Positions 1 through 9,437 of a stretch of DNA of 64,000 nt are shown one piece after another (position 1 is the first letter of the stretch; each line of letters opens with the position of its first letter). Location of the stretch: the NCBI GenBank assembly GCA_029983685.1, contig JASBZA010000002.1, positions 62,001-126,000 on the forward strand. The letters run 5' to 3'. The translations under genes and the position numbers were made by a program. The notes under the pieces were generated by a model, which saw only the letters and a list, made by a program, of their open reading frames with translations, was not told the DNA's origin and did no database searches. This DNA is from Oscillospiraceae bacterium (GTDB lineage: Bacteria; Bacillota; Clostridia; Saccharofermentanales; Fastidiosipilaceae).

Positions 1-2
1 AT

Positions 3-692
3 GTATATGATGTTAATAATATTGAGCCAACAGGCATATCCATTATTGAGCACGGCGACGAAGGCCTTAGAGACTTTCTTATGGAGACTTTGCAAAACGC
101 AGACTTCAATATTGATAATTACAGCTTTGAAGTAAAAAAAGTTACACTTGACGACTTTAAACAGAGTGGATTGCCGGATGAATTTGCCGAATTGCTGAGA
201 AAGTTTACAGTAGCAGGCGAAGGCAAACAATACGAAATCGTTACACAACATAATATTAGGCAAGATTGCGGAAATTTCAAAAATTATCAGTTGCCTTTTA
301 AATTGGAGTCAGAAGGTACCAGGCGTATGTTTTTTCTGACCGCCCTGATTAAAAAGGCGATTGATGCCGGGAAAACTGTTGTCATTGATGAAATAGACTC
401 CAGCCTTCATCCTCTTCTTGTCAAGTTCATTATCAATATGTTCAACGACCGAAGCATTAACCCTACCGGTGCACAATTGATATTCAGTACGCACGATGTC
501 AGTTTTTTAAGTCTAGATTTATTCAGAAGAGACCAGATATATTTTGTTGAAAAAGAGGACACATCCGGCATATCCAGCCTATACTCACTCGATGAATTCT
601 CACCGAGAAAGACTGAGAATATAAGAAAGGGCTACCTTCAAGGTCGATACGGAGCTATACCTGTAATCGATCCGGGAGGCTCAATATGGTAA
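3..692 (+). CDS. RloA/AbiL-type AAA ATPase, C-terminal part (cut by window edge)
   Basis: The reading frame is open from the first bases of the window, so this is the last 229 residues of a longer protein; the ATG at 81 is internal. What remains is the ABC/SMC-like half of an AAA ATPase: a Walker B with adjoining D-loop (VVIDEIDSSLHPLL, about residues 126-139 of the fragment) followed by LIFSTHD, the switch-histidine strand. The Walker A must lie outside the window. The stop overlaps the start of the RloB-like gene by 7 bp, so the two are translationally coupled. ATPase plus RloB pairs of this layout are known as RloAB or AbiL-type phage defence; the family role is known, and the function here is inferred from the pairing. 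Confidence 0.75.
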   Translation, partial: VYDVNNIEPTGISIIEHGDEGLRDFLMETLQNADFNIDNYSFEVKKVTLDDFKQSGLPDEFAELLRKFTVAGEGKQYEIVTQHNIRQDCGNFKNYQLPFKLESEGTRRMFFLTALIKKAIDAGKTVVIDEIDSSLHPLLVKFIINMFNDRSINPTGAQLIFSTHDVSFLSLDLFRRDQIYFVEKEDTSGISSLYSLDEFSPRKTENIRKGYLQGRYGAIPVIDPGGSIW

Positions 693-1306
693 AACGAAGG
701 AGCCAAAAGAAACGTGGCGTACAAAAGTACACACGAAAAAAGATAATCTTATTAGGGGTTGAAGGTGATAATCAAACTGAGCGCAAATATTTTAATCATT
801 TCAACCGTATGCAAAACAAATATGTCATACGTTTTGCCAAAGGTAATGAGACAGATCCTGTCAATATCGTAGCAAACATAAAAAGAGACATTCTAAAGGC
901 CGGTCCGGATTCTTTCACAAAAGGCGATATAGCGTTTGCCGTATTTGATACAGATACAGACCCCGGAAAAGAAACAATTATTAGGCAAGCTCAGAAGAAC
1001 GCATTTGAATCCGGTATTAGAACCGTTATTTCCAATCCTTGCTTTGAAATATGGTTTATCCTTCACTTTGACGGAAGCTCTGCCGCCTTTAATTCAAACA
1101 GAGAAGTAATACAGAAAATTAGAACCTTCATTCCGGACTATGAAAAAAGCCAAGACATCTTCGAGCAATTATTCTGCCATATCGCACGCGCTACTCAGAG
1201 AGCCATGTCACTTCGAAAGATGCATGAAGAACACGGACATGTAAAGATATTAGATAAAAATCCCATGACAGAAATTGATATGCTAGTAAAACTATTGCTA
1301 GATTAA
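686..1306 (+). CDS. rloB: RloB-like TOPRIM protein
   Basis: This 206-residue protein starts with a basic tail (residues 1-19), then IILLGVEGDNQTE (E26, E32), which matches the conserved N-terminal glutamate segment of RloB/AbiLii proteins. VFDTDTD (D88, D90, D92) supplies the acidic DxD strand of a TOPRIM-like metal site. NPCFEIWFILHF in the middle is also typical of RloB. The start ATG follows GGGAGG at good spacing and overlaps the end of the upstream ATPase gene. RloB partners are thought to be the nuclease-type effectors of ATPase-coupled abortive infection systems; nuclease activity here is inferred, not shown. No further gene of the system follows before the terminator near 1480. Confidence 0.8.
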   Translation: MVKRRSQKKRGVQKYTRKKIILLGVEGDNQTERKYFNHFNRMQNKYVIRFAKGNETDPVNIVANIKRDILKAGPDSFTKGDIAFAVFDTDTDPGKETIIRQAQKNAFESGIRTVISNPCFEIWFILHFDGSSAAFNSNREVIQKIRTFIPDYEKSQDIFEQLFCHIARATQRAMSLRKMHEEHGHVKILDKNPMTEIDMLVKLLLD

Positions 1307-1442
1307 AGAGACACAAGGCCGTCGACTAAGCAATACTAGCCCCAAGGCTTTCGCCTGATTTTACAAGAAAAATACAGTGTAATAGGGGTGCTGTTTTTAT
1401 AGTTGCGACCTCAGACTGACACTACTTTACTATAGGGAAGCT

Positions 1443-1480
1443 CTAAAAGCCGCTCTAAGTGGGAAACAGGCGGCTTTTAG
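1443..1480. terminator. Bidirectional terminator-like hairpin
   Basis: A perfect 11-bp inverted repeat (CTAAAAGCCGC at 1443-1453, GCGGCTTTTAG at 1470-1480) with a 16-base loop. The A-run and T-run lie inside the arms, as in bidirectional intrinsic terminators. It sits between the convergent rloB gene and the giant phosphoesterase gene. The rest of the 1307-1512 gap shows no gene. Confidence 0.6.
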
Positions 1481-1512
1481 AACTTTAGGCATTAGAGCTA
1501 ATGACTTGCCGT

Positions 1513-4500
1513 CTATTCTTTAGACCAGTCCTTAGCTTTTTTACGCGTGATAAGGATTGAGGCAGCCAGGCCCAGACTGACCAGACTCCAACCAATCAGA
1601 GTAGCCGATTCACCGGTCTCTGCGATATCGTCTCCTTTTTCGCCGGATTGGTTCGCAGACGGCACTCCCTCTGTAGAATCGCTTCCTGCAGGCTTGGTCT
1701 CGGAAGGCGCGGTCTCGGTCGGATGCGAAGCCTCTCCGGAGGGCTTCGTACTCGGATTCGTTTCAATCCCTCCTAAATGAACCGCCAGACTGTGCGAGAG
1801 ACTCCCTCCTCGGACTTCCCTACCTTCTTTAAAGACCATGTGTATACCGTGCATGCCTTCAGTCTGCTGACTCAAGAAAGCTTCTTTGAGCGTCAGGATT
1901 GTACTGCCGTCCTCGAGCTTATAAGCCTCTGTTTCCAAAGAATTTCCCTTTTCAGTGCTATAAATCAACTGATTATCGAACCGGACTTCTAGGAGATCTT
2001 CCAATGCGGCATTGGTTTTTATACGCCAATCGCCCTGACTCTTAGTCCATACACCGGAGCTCACGTCCTCCCAGACCAGGATCTGTAAGTCTTCGCCAGG
2101 CACAGGTGTAGGTATCGGTTCCAAAGGTTCTGTAGGCTCTTCCGGCACCGTCGTCTGAGACTTGCTAAGCGTGAAACTGTCGTAGACCTCACCGGTAACG
2201 GCATCGTAGCTGTCCACGGTTAGTCGGTCCGACGTCACATCTAAGACGCTGAACATTTGATGCTTAGGCTGACCATACTTTTCGAAGAGATGGGTTTTGG
2301 CAGCGGCACTAACATCATAGAATTTAAAGCCTGCCGTATTGACAGTCAGATAAACCGTCCCTTCGGCATCCTTGTATACACCGCTCTCGCCGGTCTCTGT
2401 AACCTCGCCTTTGGCCAAAGGATACGATCTGGCAAAAACATGGTCGTGCCCTTGTAAGACCAAATCCACACCTTGTGTATCGATTAGAGGATTCAACATA
2501 GGAATCAAAACCTCATTGATATCCTTGTCTAAAATATGGCTACCAACCGAGTAAAGACCCTTATGAAGGATAAGGACTTTCCAGTCCATATCTGTTTTAG
2601 CCAAATCTTCTTCCAGCCATGCCAGCTGCGGCGCAAAATGATCTTTACTTTGCAGCATCTCGGTATTGAGGACCGAGAAGTGAACATTACCGTAGTCAAA
2701 ACTATAGACGGCATTGGAAGGATTCGAAAGCTCACTCGTAGGTGTATTAAAGGAGAACTTGAAGCCCTGGTTTGTTGCAGACTCATGGTTACCGATAGCC
2801 GGTACGAATAATTGATTCATTAGTGCGTCTTGTGCTTGACCGAAAAAGCGCTCCCACTCCCAGGCATTATTAGGTACACCTAAACCCGTATCCGTGAAAT
2901 CTCCCGGAAGAATCATAAGGTCGGCATCGGGAGCGGTCTCTTGAGCTTTATGGACCGTCTCGCCCCAAATTTCATAGTCTCCTGCTAACTTTCCCTGCGG
3001 GTCATTCATGAAGATAGCTTTGAAGCCCCGGTTTCGCCCCGGATCGGTACGGAAAGATCCCACCGGGCCGTAGCTGTCACCGTTTGAAACACGCCAAAGA
3101 TAGGACGTGCCTTCTTCAAGACCGGTTGCCCGAGCATGGTGGACTTCATAGCGCACACCTTTCGTCTGATAAGCCATGGACACGTCTTTGGAATCGGGCG
3201 TAAAAATCTTCGCTTGATTCCAATCGGCTGTAGCAGGATCGGTTCCCTCCACAATTTCCAACGTATTTTTGAGGCCCTGCTGATAGGTGTACCAACTAAA
3301 GCCTACTTCAGAGGCCGTATCGCCGTTGGGCGTGGCATTCAGATTGAAAGGTTTGGGATCTAAATCAGTCTCGTAAGCCATACCGGTAAGGCTGTAAAGC
3401 TCAAAACCGTCGACCGTCAAGGTCCCGGGATAATCGGACTTAAATCCTTCTAAGGTCAAGGAATCACCTGCTTTAAGGCTGATATTGAGACCCTTAACGG
3501 CAAAGTCTCCTTGCTCCCAATCACTGGCCGGGAAGAAGACATTACGGACCACATGGTCATTTACCAGGAGGCGCACCATAGTGTCCTTATCAGCCTTATA
3601 GCGGACATCAACTTTCTCGATATCCATAGGTAGGGCGTAGACAGAAAGTCTCCTATCTGCCTCGTTAATGCCTGACACACTTTGGCCGGAGGAGGCCGTT
3701 TTGTCCTCGATGACTTGCACCTTGCCTTGCACGACCTGATCTTCAGCTTCTATGAAGTGTTTGATATAGACAGGTTTCTCAAGGTCGGTCAGAGCCTCAT
3801 AGAGAACCTCTCCGGTGGCATCCAAGGGAACATTGATGCCGGCTAATCGGGCCAAAGTGGGGATAAACTGCGTTGTGCGAACCTCCTCAGGGATGCTTCG
3901 CCCGTGGGCTACACCTCTGCCCCAGAGAAGGCCCGGCACCATCTCTTCCTCGGGAGAATTCCCGCCATGCCCGCCCATGGCGCTGCGATAGCCGACATCA
4001 GGATGCTGCATGTTGTAAGGAGGCTTCAGAGCAACCAGGAGATCCGCATACTTGCGGCCGACACCAATTTCGCAGAGCCGGTCTGTCCCCCAGGCCTCGC
4101 CTATATAGGGGAGCTGTTGCAAGGCCTCGGTCACCACGGCATTCTTCTCATTAATCAGGTCCTCATCGTAGAGACCGGGATATGAAATCTGCGCTGCTGT
4201 ACCGTAAGAGGTTACAACCACATCTGCATCGGCCGGAGCTTCTGCCGTAATACCTTCGCTCTCTCTAGGATAGACATAGTAGGTCTTGTAGCCTTGCCCC
4301 AACTTATTAATGGTTGAAATAATTTCATCGAGCTTGGAGTTACCGTATTCCGGTTGGCGTAAAACAGCGTCCTGCTGGCCCCAATGGAACATGCCGTGGT
4401 CCGAGGTCAGAGCGAAAGTAAATTGGTCATAGACACCGGCTTCTTTCATGGCTACCATGAGCTCGCCCAGCTTACCGTCCAATTCGGACAAGAAGCTCAA

Positions 4501-7500
4501 AATCTTCTCCAAGCGCTTTTCGGCGGTCGGCTGGCGGAAATTAGCCGCCTCATTATGACCGTAGGCATCCAGCTCATCGACATAAAGCATCATGACTCGT
4601 GGAAGCGTTTCATAGGTGTAGCCGGCAATTTGACCTGTTCGGAAGAGATTCGTTAAAGCGTCAAAACGGCTGATTCCTCCGCCCGCGCTGACGTAATTGG
4701 CCAAAGGTTTGCCCGCGCCGGTTCCCCGGTCTTCAACCGTGAACTGGTTCACCGACAAGACGTCCAGGTACTGGCGGGTTGCCGCCTCTGCCAAAGTCTC
4801 GGCCAGGTTTTTGCGGTTAGGCTTTTCCTCCACCACCTTGTTCAGGTCTTTGTTAAAGTAACGCATGTGGTTGTCCGTATAGCGGGTCAGGGCACCGGAA
4901 ATTATAGTCCCTTGAGCCGAATTGGTGATGGTCGGAGTAGTCGCCCGAGTATGGGTAAAGCGGACGCCTTCTTCTAATATTTGGGCTAAGTTTGGAACTA
5001 AACCTTGTTCCAAAGCCAAATCCAGATAGTAATCGGCAAAGCCGTCAAAGTTAATGTAAAGAACATGGCCTCCTTCGGGTGCCTCCGGCCTCACGACATA
5101 GCTGACATTGGTCTCTAATGTGCTGACCTTGCCGTCCTTGTTGACGGCCTGTAGGGTCAAGTCGTTTCGGCCGAGGTCCAAAGTCACCGTGTGCTCGAAC
5201 TTACCGTCTTGTGTGAGTGCCACCGGCTGACCGTTTATAGTAAGTTCGGCGTCGGCTTGGTCCACCGCGCCTCTCAGGGTCAACTCCTTTTGGAAAACGG
5301 TATCCCCGTCCTTAGGATACTGGAGGGTGATCGAAGCTTTGGGCCTAATCTGTTCGAAAGTCCAGGCCTTACCCTCAACTGAGTCGGGCATGCCGGTGCC
5401 TAAAAATTTCGCAATGGTCGGCACCAGGTCCATGAGGGTCGGCTCACCCGGGACATCGGTTCCGGCTTCAATCGTAGGACCGGACAGGGCCGTATAAAGG
5501 TCGTATTCCGAAAGAATATCATTACGGGTGACCGTAGAACCCGCCGAACAAAAGCTTTTACCGGCAATGGGTTCTAAGATGTAGTCGGCAAAGTGTCGGG
5601 GTGTATCGGGGAAATCCTCAATCGGGCGGACACGTTTGATATTTTTTCCGATCCGGCTAGAACTGTCTCTAAGATAGTCAAGGACCACTTGCTTGTCTTG
5701 GTCGGTCGCTTCTTTGGTGAAAGACAACTGCGCGTAATTAAAAACGTATTGCTTGGTCAAAACAACCTTGGTACCCGGCCGGGCCGCCTTGCCGTGACCC
5801 GAAAGTTCTTCGGCTTTGACCCCCGTGTCTTCGGTGATAAATCGGGAAGTGTTCAGCGTCGTCACCTTGCCGGTATTGACAAAAATGGGGCTCAGCGAGT
5901 GGACCATAAAATAGGTCTTATCACTTATGCCAGCCTTGTCTGCGGCAGCCATAATTTCGCCGATTTTTCCGTCAATAGCTTCCAGAGCGGTCACCAGCCT
6001 GGCATCTAAATCATTGGTGTTGCCCCAGCCCACATTACGGATATTTCGTATCTGTAAGCTAAGGTAGTGGGGAATCTTCTCTCTGGCTAAAGCCTCCGTA
6101 ATATCCTGAGTGGTTTCCGAAGCACCGCTCGAGGCATGCAGGGTCAGTTCATAGTCGTCCTTAAAGCCGTAAGCCCCTCTGACAAATTCGTTTTGGCCCG
6201 GAAAGGCTTCCCCGTCCAAAGACCAGCCGGACCCGAAGAAATTAGATTCACCCGTCCGCTTCAAATAGGAGAAATAGGTCTCCTGATTCGTGTGGTAGGT
6301 ATCCTGCACATTCTGGACCAGTCGGTTATTTTCAACATCGTAGTAGCGGTAAGTCGTGTCGTTAGAGGCAGGGCTTGCTCCGGTAAGGGCCGTAGTTACA
6401 CCGCCGATATAAGCCGGCAAAAGCGCTCGGTTATCCGATACTCTGGCACCGTCGGCCATTATCTTATCCAGGTTAGGTGTCTTGGCACCAGCTAATTTCA
6501 GACGATCAAAGAGTGCATTGGAAAGGCCATCAACTGCAATCTGAATAACATAGGGCATGTCAGGATTTTCTTCAAAATCTACCGGGCCTGTAGGCTCGGT
6601 TGGTTCCTCGGGTTCAGGTGTAACTTCCGGGTCAGTCGGGTCAGTCGAATCGGCGGGCTCTGGTGTAGGGAATACATCACCGGTAAAATCAATCTTCTTT
6701 CCTTCTACATTAGCCGGATTGGATACACCCAGGAAATCGGTAATGGTCGGAACAATATCCATGAGGGTCGCTTCATAGTCTACCGTGCCTCCGACCGGGA
6801 CCTTTGGCCCTTTGAAAGCCGCAAAGAGATCATACTGGCTCAAGATGTCAGACCTGGTCACATTTGAAGCAGCCGAAGCAAAGGATTTGCCTTCCACAGG
6901 CTCCAGGATATAGTCGGCAAAGACAGTAGGGGCCCCCGGATAATCGCTAACGGGTTTTACCGAGGTCAAATTTTGGCCCAGGGACGAAGTCGGGTCTTGG
7001 AGATAGGCCAAGACTTGTTTCCTATCTTCATCTGTTGCCTCCTTAGTAAAATAAAGCTGGGCATAGTTAAAGACGTATTGTTTAAGCAGTAAGACCTTCG
7101 TCCCCGGGGCAGGGCTCTTACCGTGGCCGCTTAGTTCCTGAGCCTGGACACCGGTGTCGGCTGTAAGCATGGCCGCCACATCTGCGGTGGGTATTTTGCC
7201 TTCATTCAAGAAAATGGGCTGGAGCGAGTGGATGACAAACATAGTATCTTGGAAAATTCCAGCTTTTTTGGCAGCTTCAACAACGTCTCCAATTTTGCTG
7301 TCAATCTTTTCTAGAGTACTGATGTACTGGTTCCCGGTCGTACTATCGAATTTTCCCCAGCCGACGTTACGAAGATCCATGGCCGAAAAAGACAAATAGC
7401 GGGGGATGGCCTCCTTTGGCCTATTTAAAGCTTCCAGAATATCAGCCGAAGTTTGGTCAATGGTGTTGTTCTTATATTGGCGAAGTTCGTAGGCGGCTTC

Positions 7501-8082
7501 GAAGCCTTCATTGCCCAAGACCAGGTCGGTATTGGCAGCCCATTGGTTCATGTCCAGTTCCCAACCCGAGGCCAAAAAGGACGCTTCTTTATTGCGCTTG
7601 AGCGAACTAAAGAGGGTCTCGGCGTCCATCTTGTAGGTGTCCGCTATCTTCTCCACCACCTGATTAGACTCGACATCGAAATAACGGTAGGTGGTCCGGT
7701 TGGTCGCAGGGCTGGCGCCGGTAAGGGTAGTCGAGAAAGAGCCGACATAGGCGGGCAAAAGAGCTCTTAAGTTTTGAGCCCTGGTTCCGCCGGCGATAAT
7801 GGCATCCAAGTTAGGCGTTTGGGCTCCATCCGCCTTCAGCTTATCGAAAAAAGTGTTGGAGAGGCCGTCAATGCCGATATGTATAACATAGGTATCTTTC
7901 GTTTCCTCGGGCGTTTCAGCGCCTTCTATAGGCTTGGTCTCTTCGTAATGCGCTCCGGTATCTAGCGCCAGCGCACGAATGGTACTGAGGGGTACGGTTG
8001 AGAAAAAGCTTGTGAGAACGAGCAGCCAAGCCAGAAGGCGGAAGCCCGTTTTCTTATGATTTCTATTCTTTGCGTTATCCAT
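1513..8082 (-). CDS. Giant cell-wall-anchored multidomain phosphoesterase
   Basis: This 2189-residue surface protein has a signal peptide (residues 1-40) and two tandem copies of an alkaline phosphatase/type I phosphodiesterase-like domain (around D72 and D518, a period of 446 residues), joined by a Pro/Glu/Thr linker. An Ig-like segment (about 920-1005) follows, then a third, better conserved phosphodiesterase domain (D1013, SDHG 1227-1230, GGHGG with H1372). After a beta-rich segment comes a purple-acid-phosphatase-type Fn3-like domain and metallophosphoesterase (GDFTD 1727-1731, GNHE 1764-1767, GHDH 1878-1881). The C-terminus carries IAETG (2153-2157), a hydrophobic helix and a basic tail, the pattern of a sortase substrate with a non-LPxTG motif. 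The ATG follows AGGAAGG. Likely extracellular removal of phosphate from nucleotides, phosphoglycans or phospholipids; the substrate is unknown. The gene is monocistronic by layout. Confidence 0.85.
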   Translation of the reverse strand: MDNAKNRNHKKTGFRLLAWLLVLTSFFSTVPLSTIRALALDTGAHYEETKPIEGAETPEETKDTYVIHIGIDGLSNTFFDKLKADGAQTPNLDAIIAGGTRAQNLRALLPAYVGSFSTTLTGASPATNRTTYRYFDVESNQVVEKIADTYKMDAETLFSSLKRNKEASFLASGWELDMNQWAANTDLVLGNEGFEAAYELRQYKNNTIDQTSADILEALNRPKEAIPRYLSFSAMDLRNVGWGKFDSTTGNQYISTLEKIDSKIGDVVEAAKKAGIFQDTMFVIHSLQPIFLNEGKIPTADVAAMLTADTGVQAQELSGHGKSPAPGTKVLLLKQYVFNYAQLYFTKEATDEDRKQVLAYLQDPTSSLGQNLTSVKPVSDYPGAPTVFADYILEPVEGKSFASAASNVTRSDILSQYDLFAAFKGPKVPVGGTVDYEATLMDIVPTITDFLGVSNPANVEGKKIDFTGDVFPTPEPADSTDPTDPEVTPEPEEPTEPTGPVDFEENPDMPYVIQIAVDGLSNALFDRLKLAGAKTPNLDKIMADGARVSDNRALLPAYIGGVTTALTGASPASNDTTYRYYDVENNRLVQNVQDTYHTNQETYFSYLKRTGESNFFGSGWSLDGEAFPGQNEFVRGAYGFKDDYELTLHASSGASETTQDITEALAREKIPHYLSLQIRNIRNVGWGNTNDLDARLVTALEAIDGKIGEIMAAADKAGISDKTYFMVHSLSPIFVNTGKVTTLNTSRFITEDTGVKAEELSGHGKAARPGTKVVLTKQYVFNYAQLSFTKEATDQDKQVVLDYLRDSSSRIGKNIKRVRPIEDFPDTPRHFADYILEPIAGKSFCSAGSTVTRNDILSEYDLYTALSGPTIEAGTDVPGEPTLMDLVPTIAKFLGTGMPDSVEGKAWTFEQIRPKASITLQYPKDGDTVFQKELTLRGAVDQADAELTINGQPVALTQDGKFEHTVTLDLGRNDLTLQAVNKDGKVSTLETNVSYVVRPEAPEGGHVLYINFDGFADYYLDLALEQGLVPNLAQILEEGVRFTHTRATTPTITNSAQGTIISGALTRYTDNHMRYFNKDLNKVVEEKPNRKNLAETLAEAATRQYLDVLSVNQFTVEDRGTGAGKPLANYVSAGGGISRFDALTNLFRTGQIAGYTYETLPRVMMLYVDELDAYGHNEAANFRQPTAEKRLEKILSFLSELDGKLGELMVAMKEAGVYDQFTFALTSDHGMFHWGQQDAVLRQPEYGNSKLDEIISTINKLGQGYKTYYVYPRESEGITAEAPADADVVVTSYGTAAQISYPGLYDEDLINEKNAVVTEALQQLPYIGEAWGTDRLCEIGVGRKYADLLVALKPPYNMQHPDVGYRSAMGGHGGNSPEEEMVPGLLWGRGVAHGRSIPEEVRTTQFIPTLARLAGINVPLDATGEVLYEALTDLEKPVYIKHFIEAEDQVVQGKVQVIEDKTASSGQSVSGINEADRRLSVYALPMDIEKVDVRYKADKDTMVRLLVNDHVVRNVFFPASDWEQGDFAVKGLNISLKAGDSLTLEGFKSDYPGTLTVDGFELYSLTGMAYETDLDPKPFNLNATPNGDTASEVGFSWYTYQQGLKNTLEIVEGTDPATADWNQAKIFTPDSKDVSMAYQTKGVRYEVHHARATGLEEGTSYLWRVSNGDSYGPVGSFRTDPGRNRGFKAIFMNDPQGKLAGDYEIWGETVHKAQETAPDADLMILPGDFTDTGLGVPNNAWEWERFFGQAQDALMNQLFVPAIGNHESATNQGFKFSFNTPTSELSNPSNAVYSFDYGNVHFSVLNTEMLQSKDHFAPQLAWLEEDLAKTDMDWKVLILHKGLYSVGSHILDKDINEVLIPMLNPLIDTQGVDLVLQGHDHVFARSYPLAKGEVTETGESGVYKDAEGTVYLTVNTAGFKFYDVSAAAKTHLFEKYGQPKHQMFSVLDVTSDRLTVDSYDAVTGEVYDSFTLSKSQTTVPEEPTEPLEPIPTPVPGEDLQILVWEDVSSGVWTKSQGDWRIKTNAALEDLLEVRFDNQLIYSTEKGNSLETEAYKLEDGSTILTLKEAFLSQQTEGMHGIHMVFKEGREVRGGSLSHSLAVHLGGIETNPSTKPSGEASHPTETAPSETKPAGSDSTEGVPSANQSGEKGDDIAETGESATLIGWSLVSLGLAASILITRKKAKDWSKE

Positions 8083-8256
8083 ATTTTTCCTTCCTGCCGA
8101 GAGACCGAAGTCCCTTTTGCAATGACTAAAGCCAAAAAGCTTTTGTCATGCTAGCAAGAAAGAATGACATGGATATTAAGCTGTGTTAGAGAGGAATTAA
8201 GAATGGTTAAGGGAGTTAACGTTAGGGAGGCTTTTATCACATTTAAGCACTTTAGA

Positions 8257-8284
8257 ATTTTACAGAGTGTAAGTATATAATCAA
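8257..8284 (-). promoter_or_regulatory. Candidate promoter of the giant phosphoesterase gene
   Basis: On the minus strand TTGATT and TAAAAT are spaced by 16 bases, about 175 bases upstream of the start codon. The rest of the leader shows no structure I can name. Sequence match only. Confidence 0.4.
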
Positions 8285-8326
8285 GTTAAATAATCACTTT
8301 GATTTGTTGTTTTGATATATTATTAA

Positions 8327-8343
8327 GTAGTAAAAAATACTAC
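8327..8343. promoter_or_regulatory. Inverted repeat upstream of the cytosine methyltransferase
   Basis: GTAGTA-AAAAA-TACTAC forms a perfect 6-bp inverted repeat about 50 bases before the methyltransferase start, followed by GTTTTT. Methyltransferase genes of restriction systems are often controlled by short upstream palindromes, so an operator is one reading; a weak hairpin terminator is the other. The 308-base gap 8083-8390 holds this, the candidate leftward promoter, and otherwise AT-rich sequence without a gene. Confidence 0.4.
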
Positions 8344-8390
8344 GTTTTTCTAAACATTATGAAATACCTGTAATGTTTTAGGAGGGATTT

Positions 8391-9419
8391 ATGAAATATG
8401 GTGTTGTAGATCTTTTTTGTGGAGTCGGAGGCTTAACTTGTGGCTTTGAAAAAGCTGGATTAAATGTTATTGCCGGTTATGATTTAGATTCCTCCTGTGA
8501 ATATGCTTACAACCACAACAACCATGCGAAATTTATTCATAAAAATATAGAAGATGTAAAAGGCGAGGAAATAACTCAACTATTGGAGCAATTTGAGGTG
8601 AAAATTCTTGCTGGCTGTGCACCATGTCAACCATTTTCCAGATATCAAAAAGATAAAAAGAATCGCAGAAAACATAAAGATTGGAGCCTGCTCTATCAGT
8701 TTGCACGCCTCGTTAAGGATGTAAATCCAGATATTGTATCAATGGAAAATGTTCCAGATTTAGTCAAAGAACAGGTCTTCAATGATTTTGTATCAATCCT
8801 AAATGATTATAACTATGAGGTAACTTATGCTGTGGTTAATGCCGCTGATTATGGCGTCCCTCAAAGACGAAAAAGATTATTGCTTATAGGAGCCAAACAA
8901 CAAAAAATTAAGCTTATTAAACCAGAATCAAAAAAACTAGTAAGTGTGAGAGATGCTATAGCTAATCTTCCCCAAATAGAAGCAGGCGAGAAAAATAGTG
9001 GTGATAATCTGCACATTGCTTCTTCTCTTTCTTCAAAGAATCTCGAAAGGATAAAACACTCCATTCCTGGTGGAACTTGGAGAGATTGGCCTGACAACCT
9101 TGTTTTAGATTGCCACAAAAGAGCAACTGGCCATAGCTACTCTGCAGTTTACGGAAGGATGGAATGGGATGAGGTAGCACCAACTATTACTACTCAATTT
9201 ACAAAGTACGGAACTGGTAGATTTGGCCATCCAGAACAAAACCGTGCATTAACTTTAAGAGAAGGTGCCATCCTACAATCATTTCCACCTAACTATTCTT
9301 TCGTTCCCAAAGGAGAGAAAGTCATTGTTCAAAGCATTGCTCGTCATATTGGAAATGCCGTTCCACCCAAATTGGGAGAAGTTATTGGCTTAAGCATAAA
9401 AAAATATTATGACAAATAA
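8391..9419 (+). CDS. DNA (cytosine-5-)-methyltransferase, Dcm/type II family
   Basis: All core motifs of a C5-cytosine methyltransferase are visible in order in this 342-residue protein: the AdoMet motif DLFCGVGGL (7-15), the catalytic PCQ with C79, ENVP (119-122), QRRKR (158-162), a target recognition region at about 180-290, and the C-terminal QSIARHIGNAVPP motif. The start follows AGGAGGG. The target sequence cannot be read from the protein. It is followed at 18 bp by a GHKL ATPase gene on the same strand, a pairing known from restriction-like loci, so its likely job is to mark self DNA against that neighbour. The pair is visibly more AT-rich than the flanking phosphoesterase and sulfatase genes, which suggests horizontal acquisition. 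Confidence 0.93.
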   Translation: MKYGVVDLFCGVGGLTCGFEKAGLNVIAGYDLDSSCEYAYNHNNHAKFIHKNIEDVKGEEITQLLEQFEVKILAGCAPCQPFSRYQKDKKNRRKHKDWSLLYQFARLVKDVNPDIVSMENVPDLVKEQVFNDFVSILNDYNYEVTYAVVNAADYGVPQRRKRLLLIGAKQQKIKLIKPESKKLVSVRDAIANLPQIEAGEKNSGDNLHIASSLSSKNLERIKHSIPGGTWRDWPDNLVLDCHKRATGHSYSAVYGRMEWDEVAPTITTQFTKYGTGRFGHPEQNRALTLREGAILQSFPPNYSFVPKGEKVIVQSIARHIGNAVPPKLGEVIGLSIKKYYDK

Positions 9420-9437
9420 GGATTGAAAGGGCATATC

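Noticed and set aside
1349..1366. Short hairpin AGGC-TTTC-GCCT after rloB as terminator
   Set aside because: Only a 4-bp stem; the 11-bp repeat at 1443-1480 is a better candidate.
5593..6495. Open frames of 138 and 119 residues antisense to the giant phosphoesterase gene
   Set aside because: They mirror the coding frame of a GC-richer gene and lack family features and ribosome sites.
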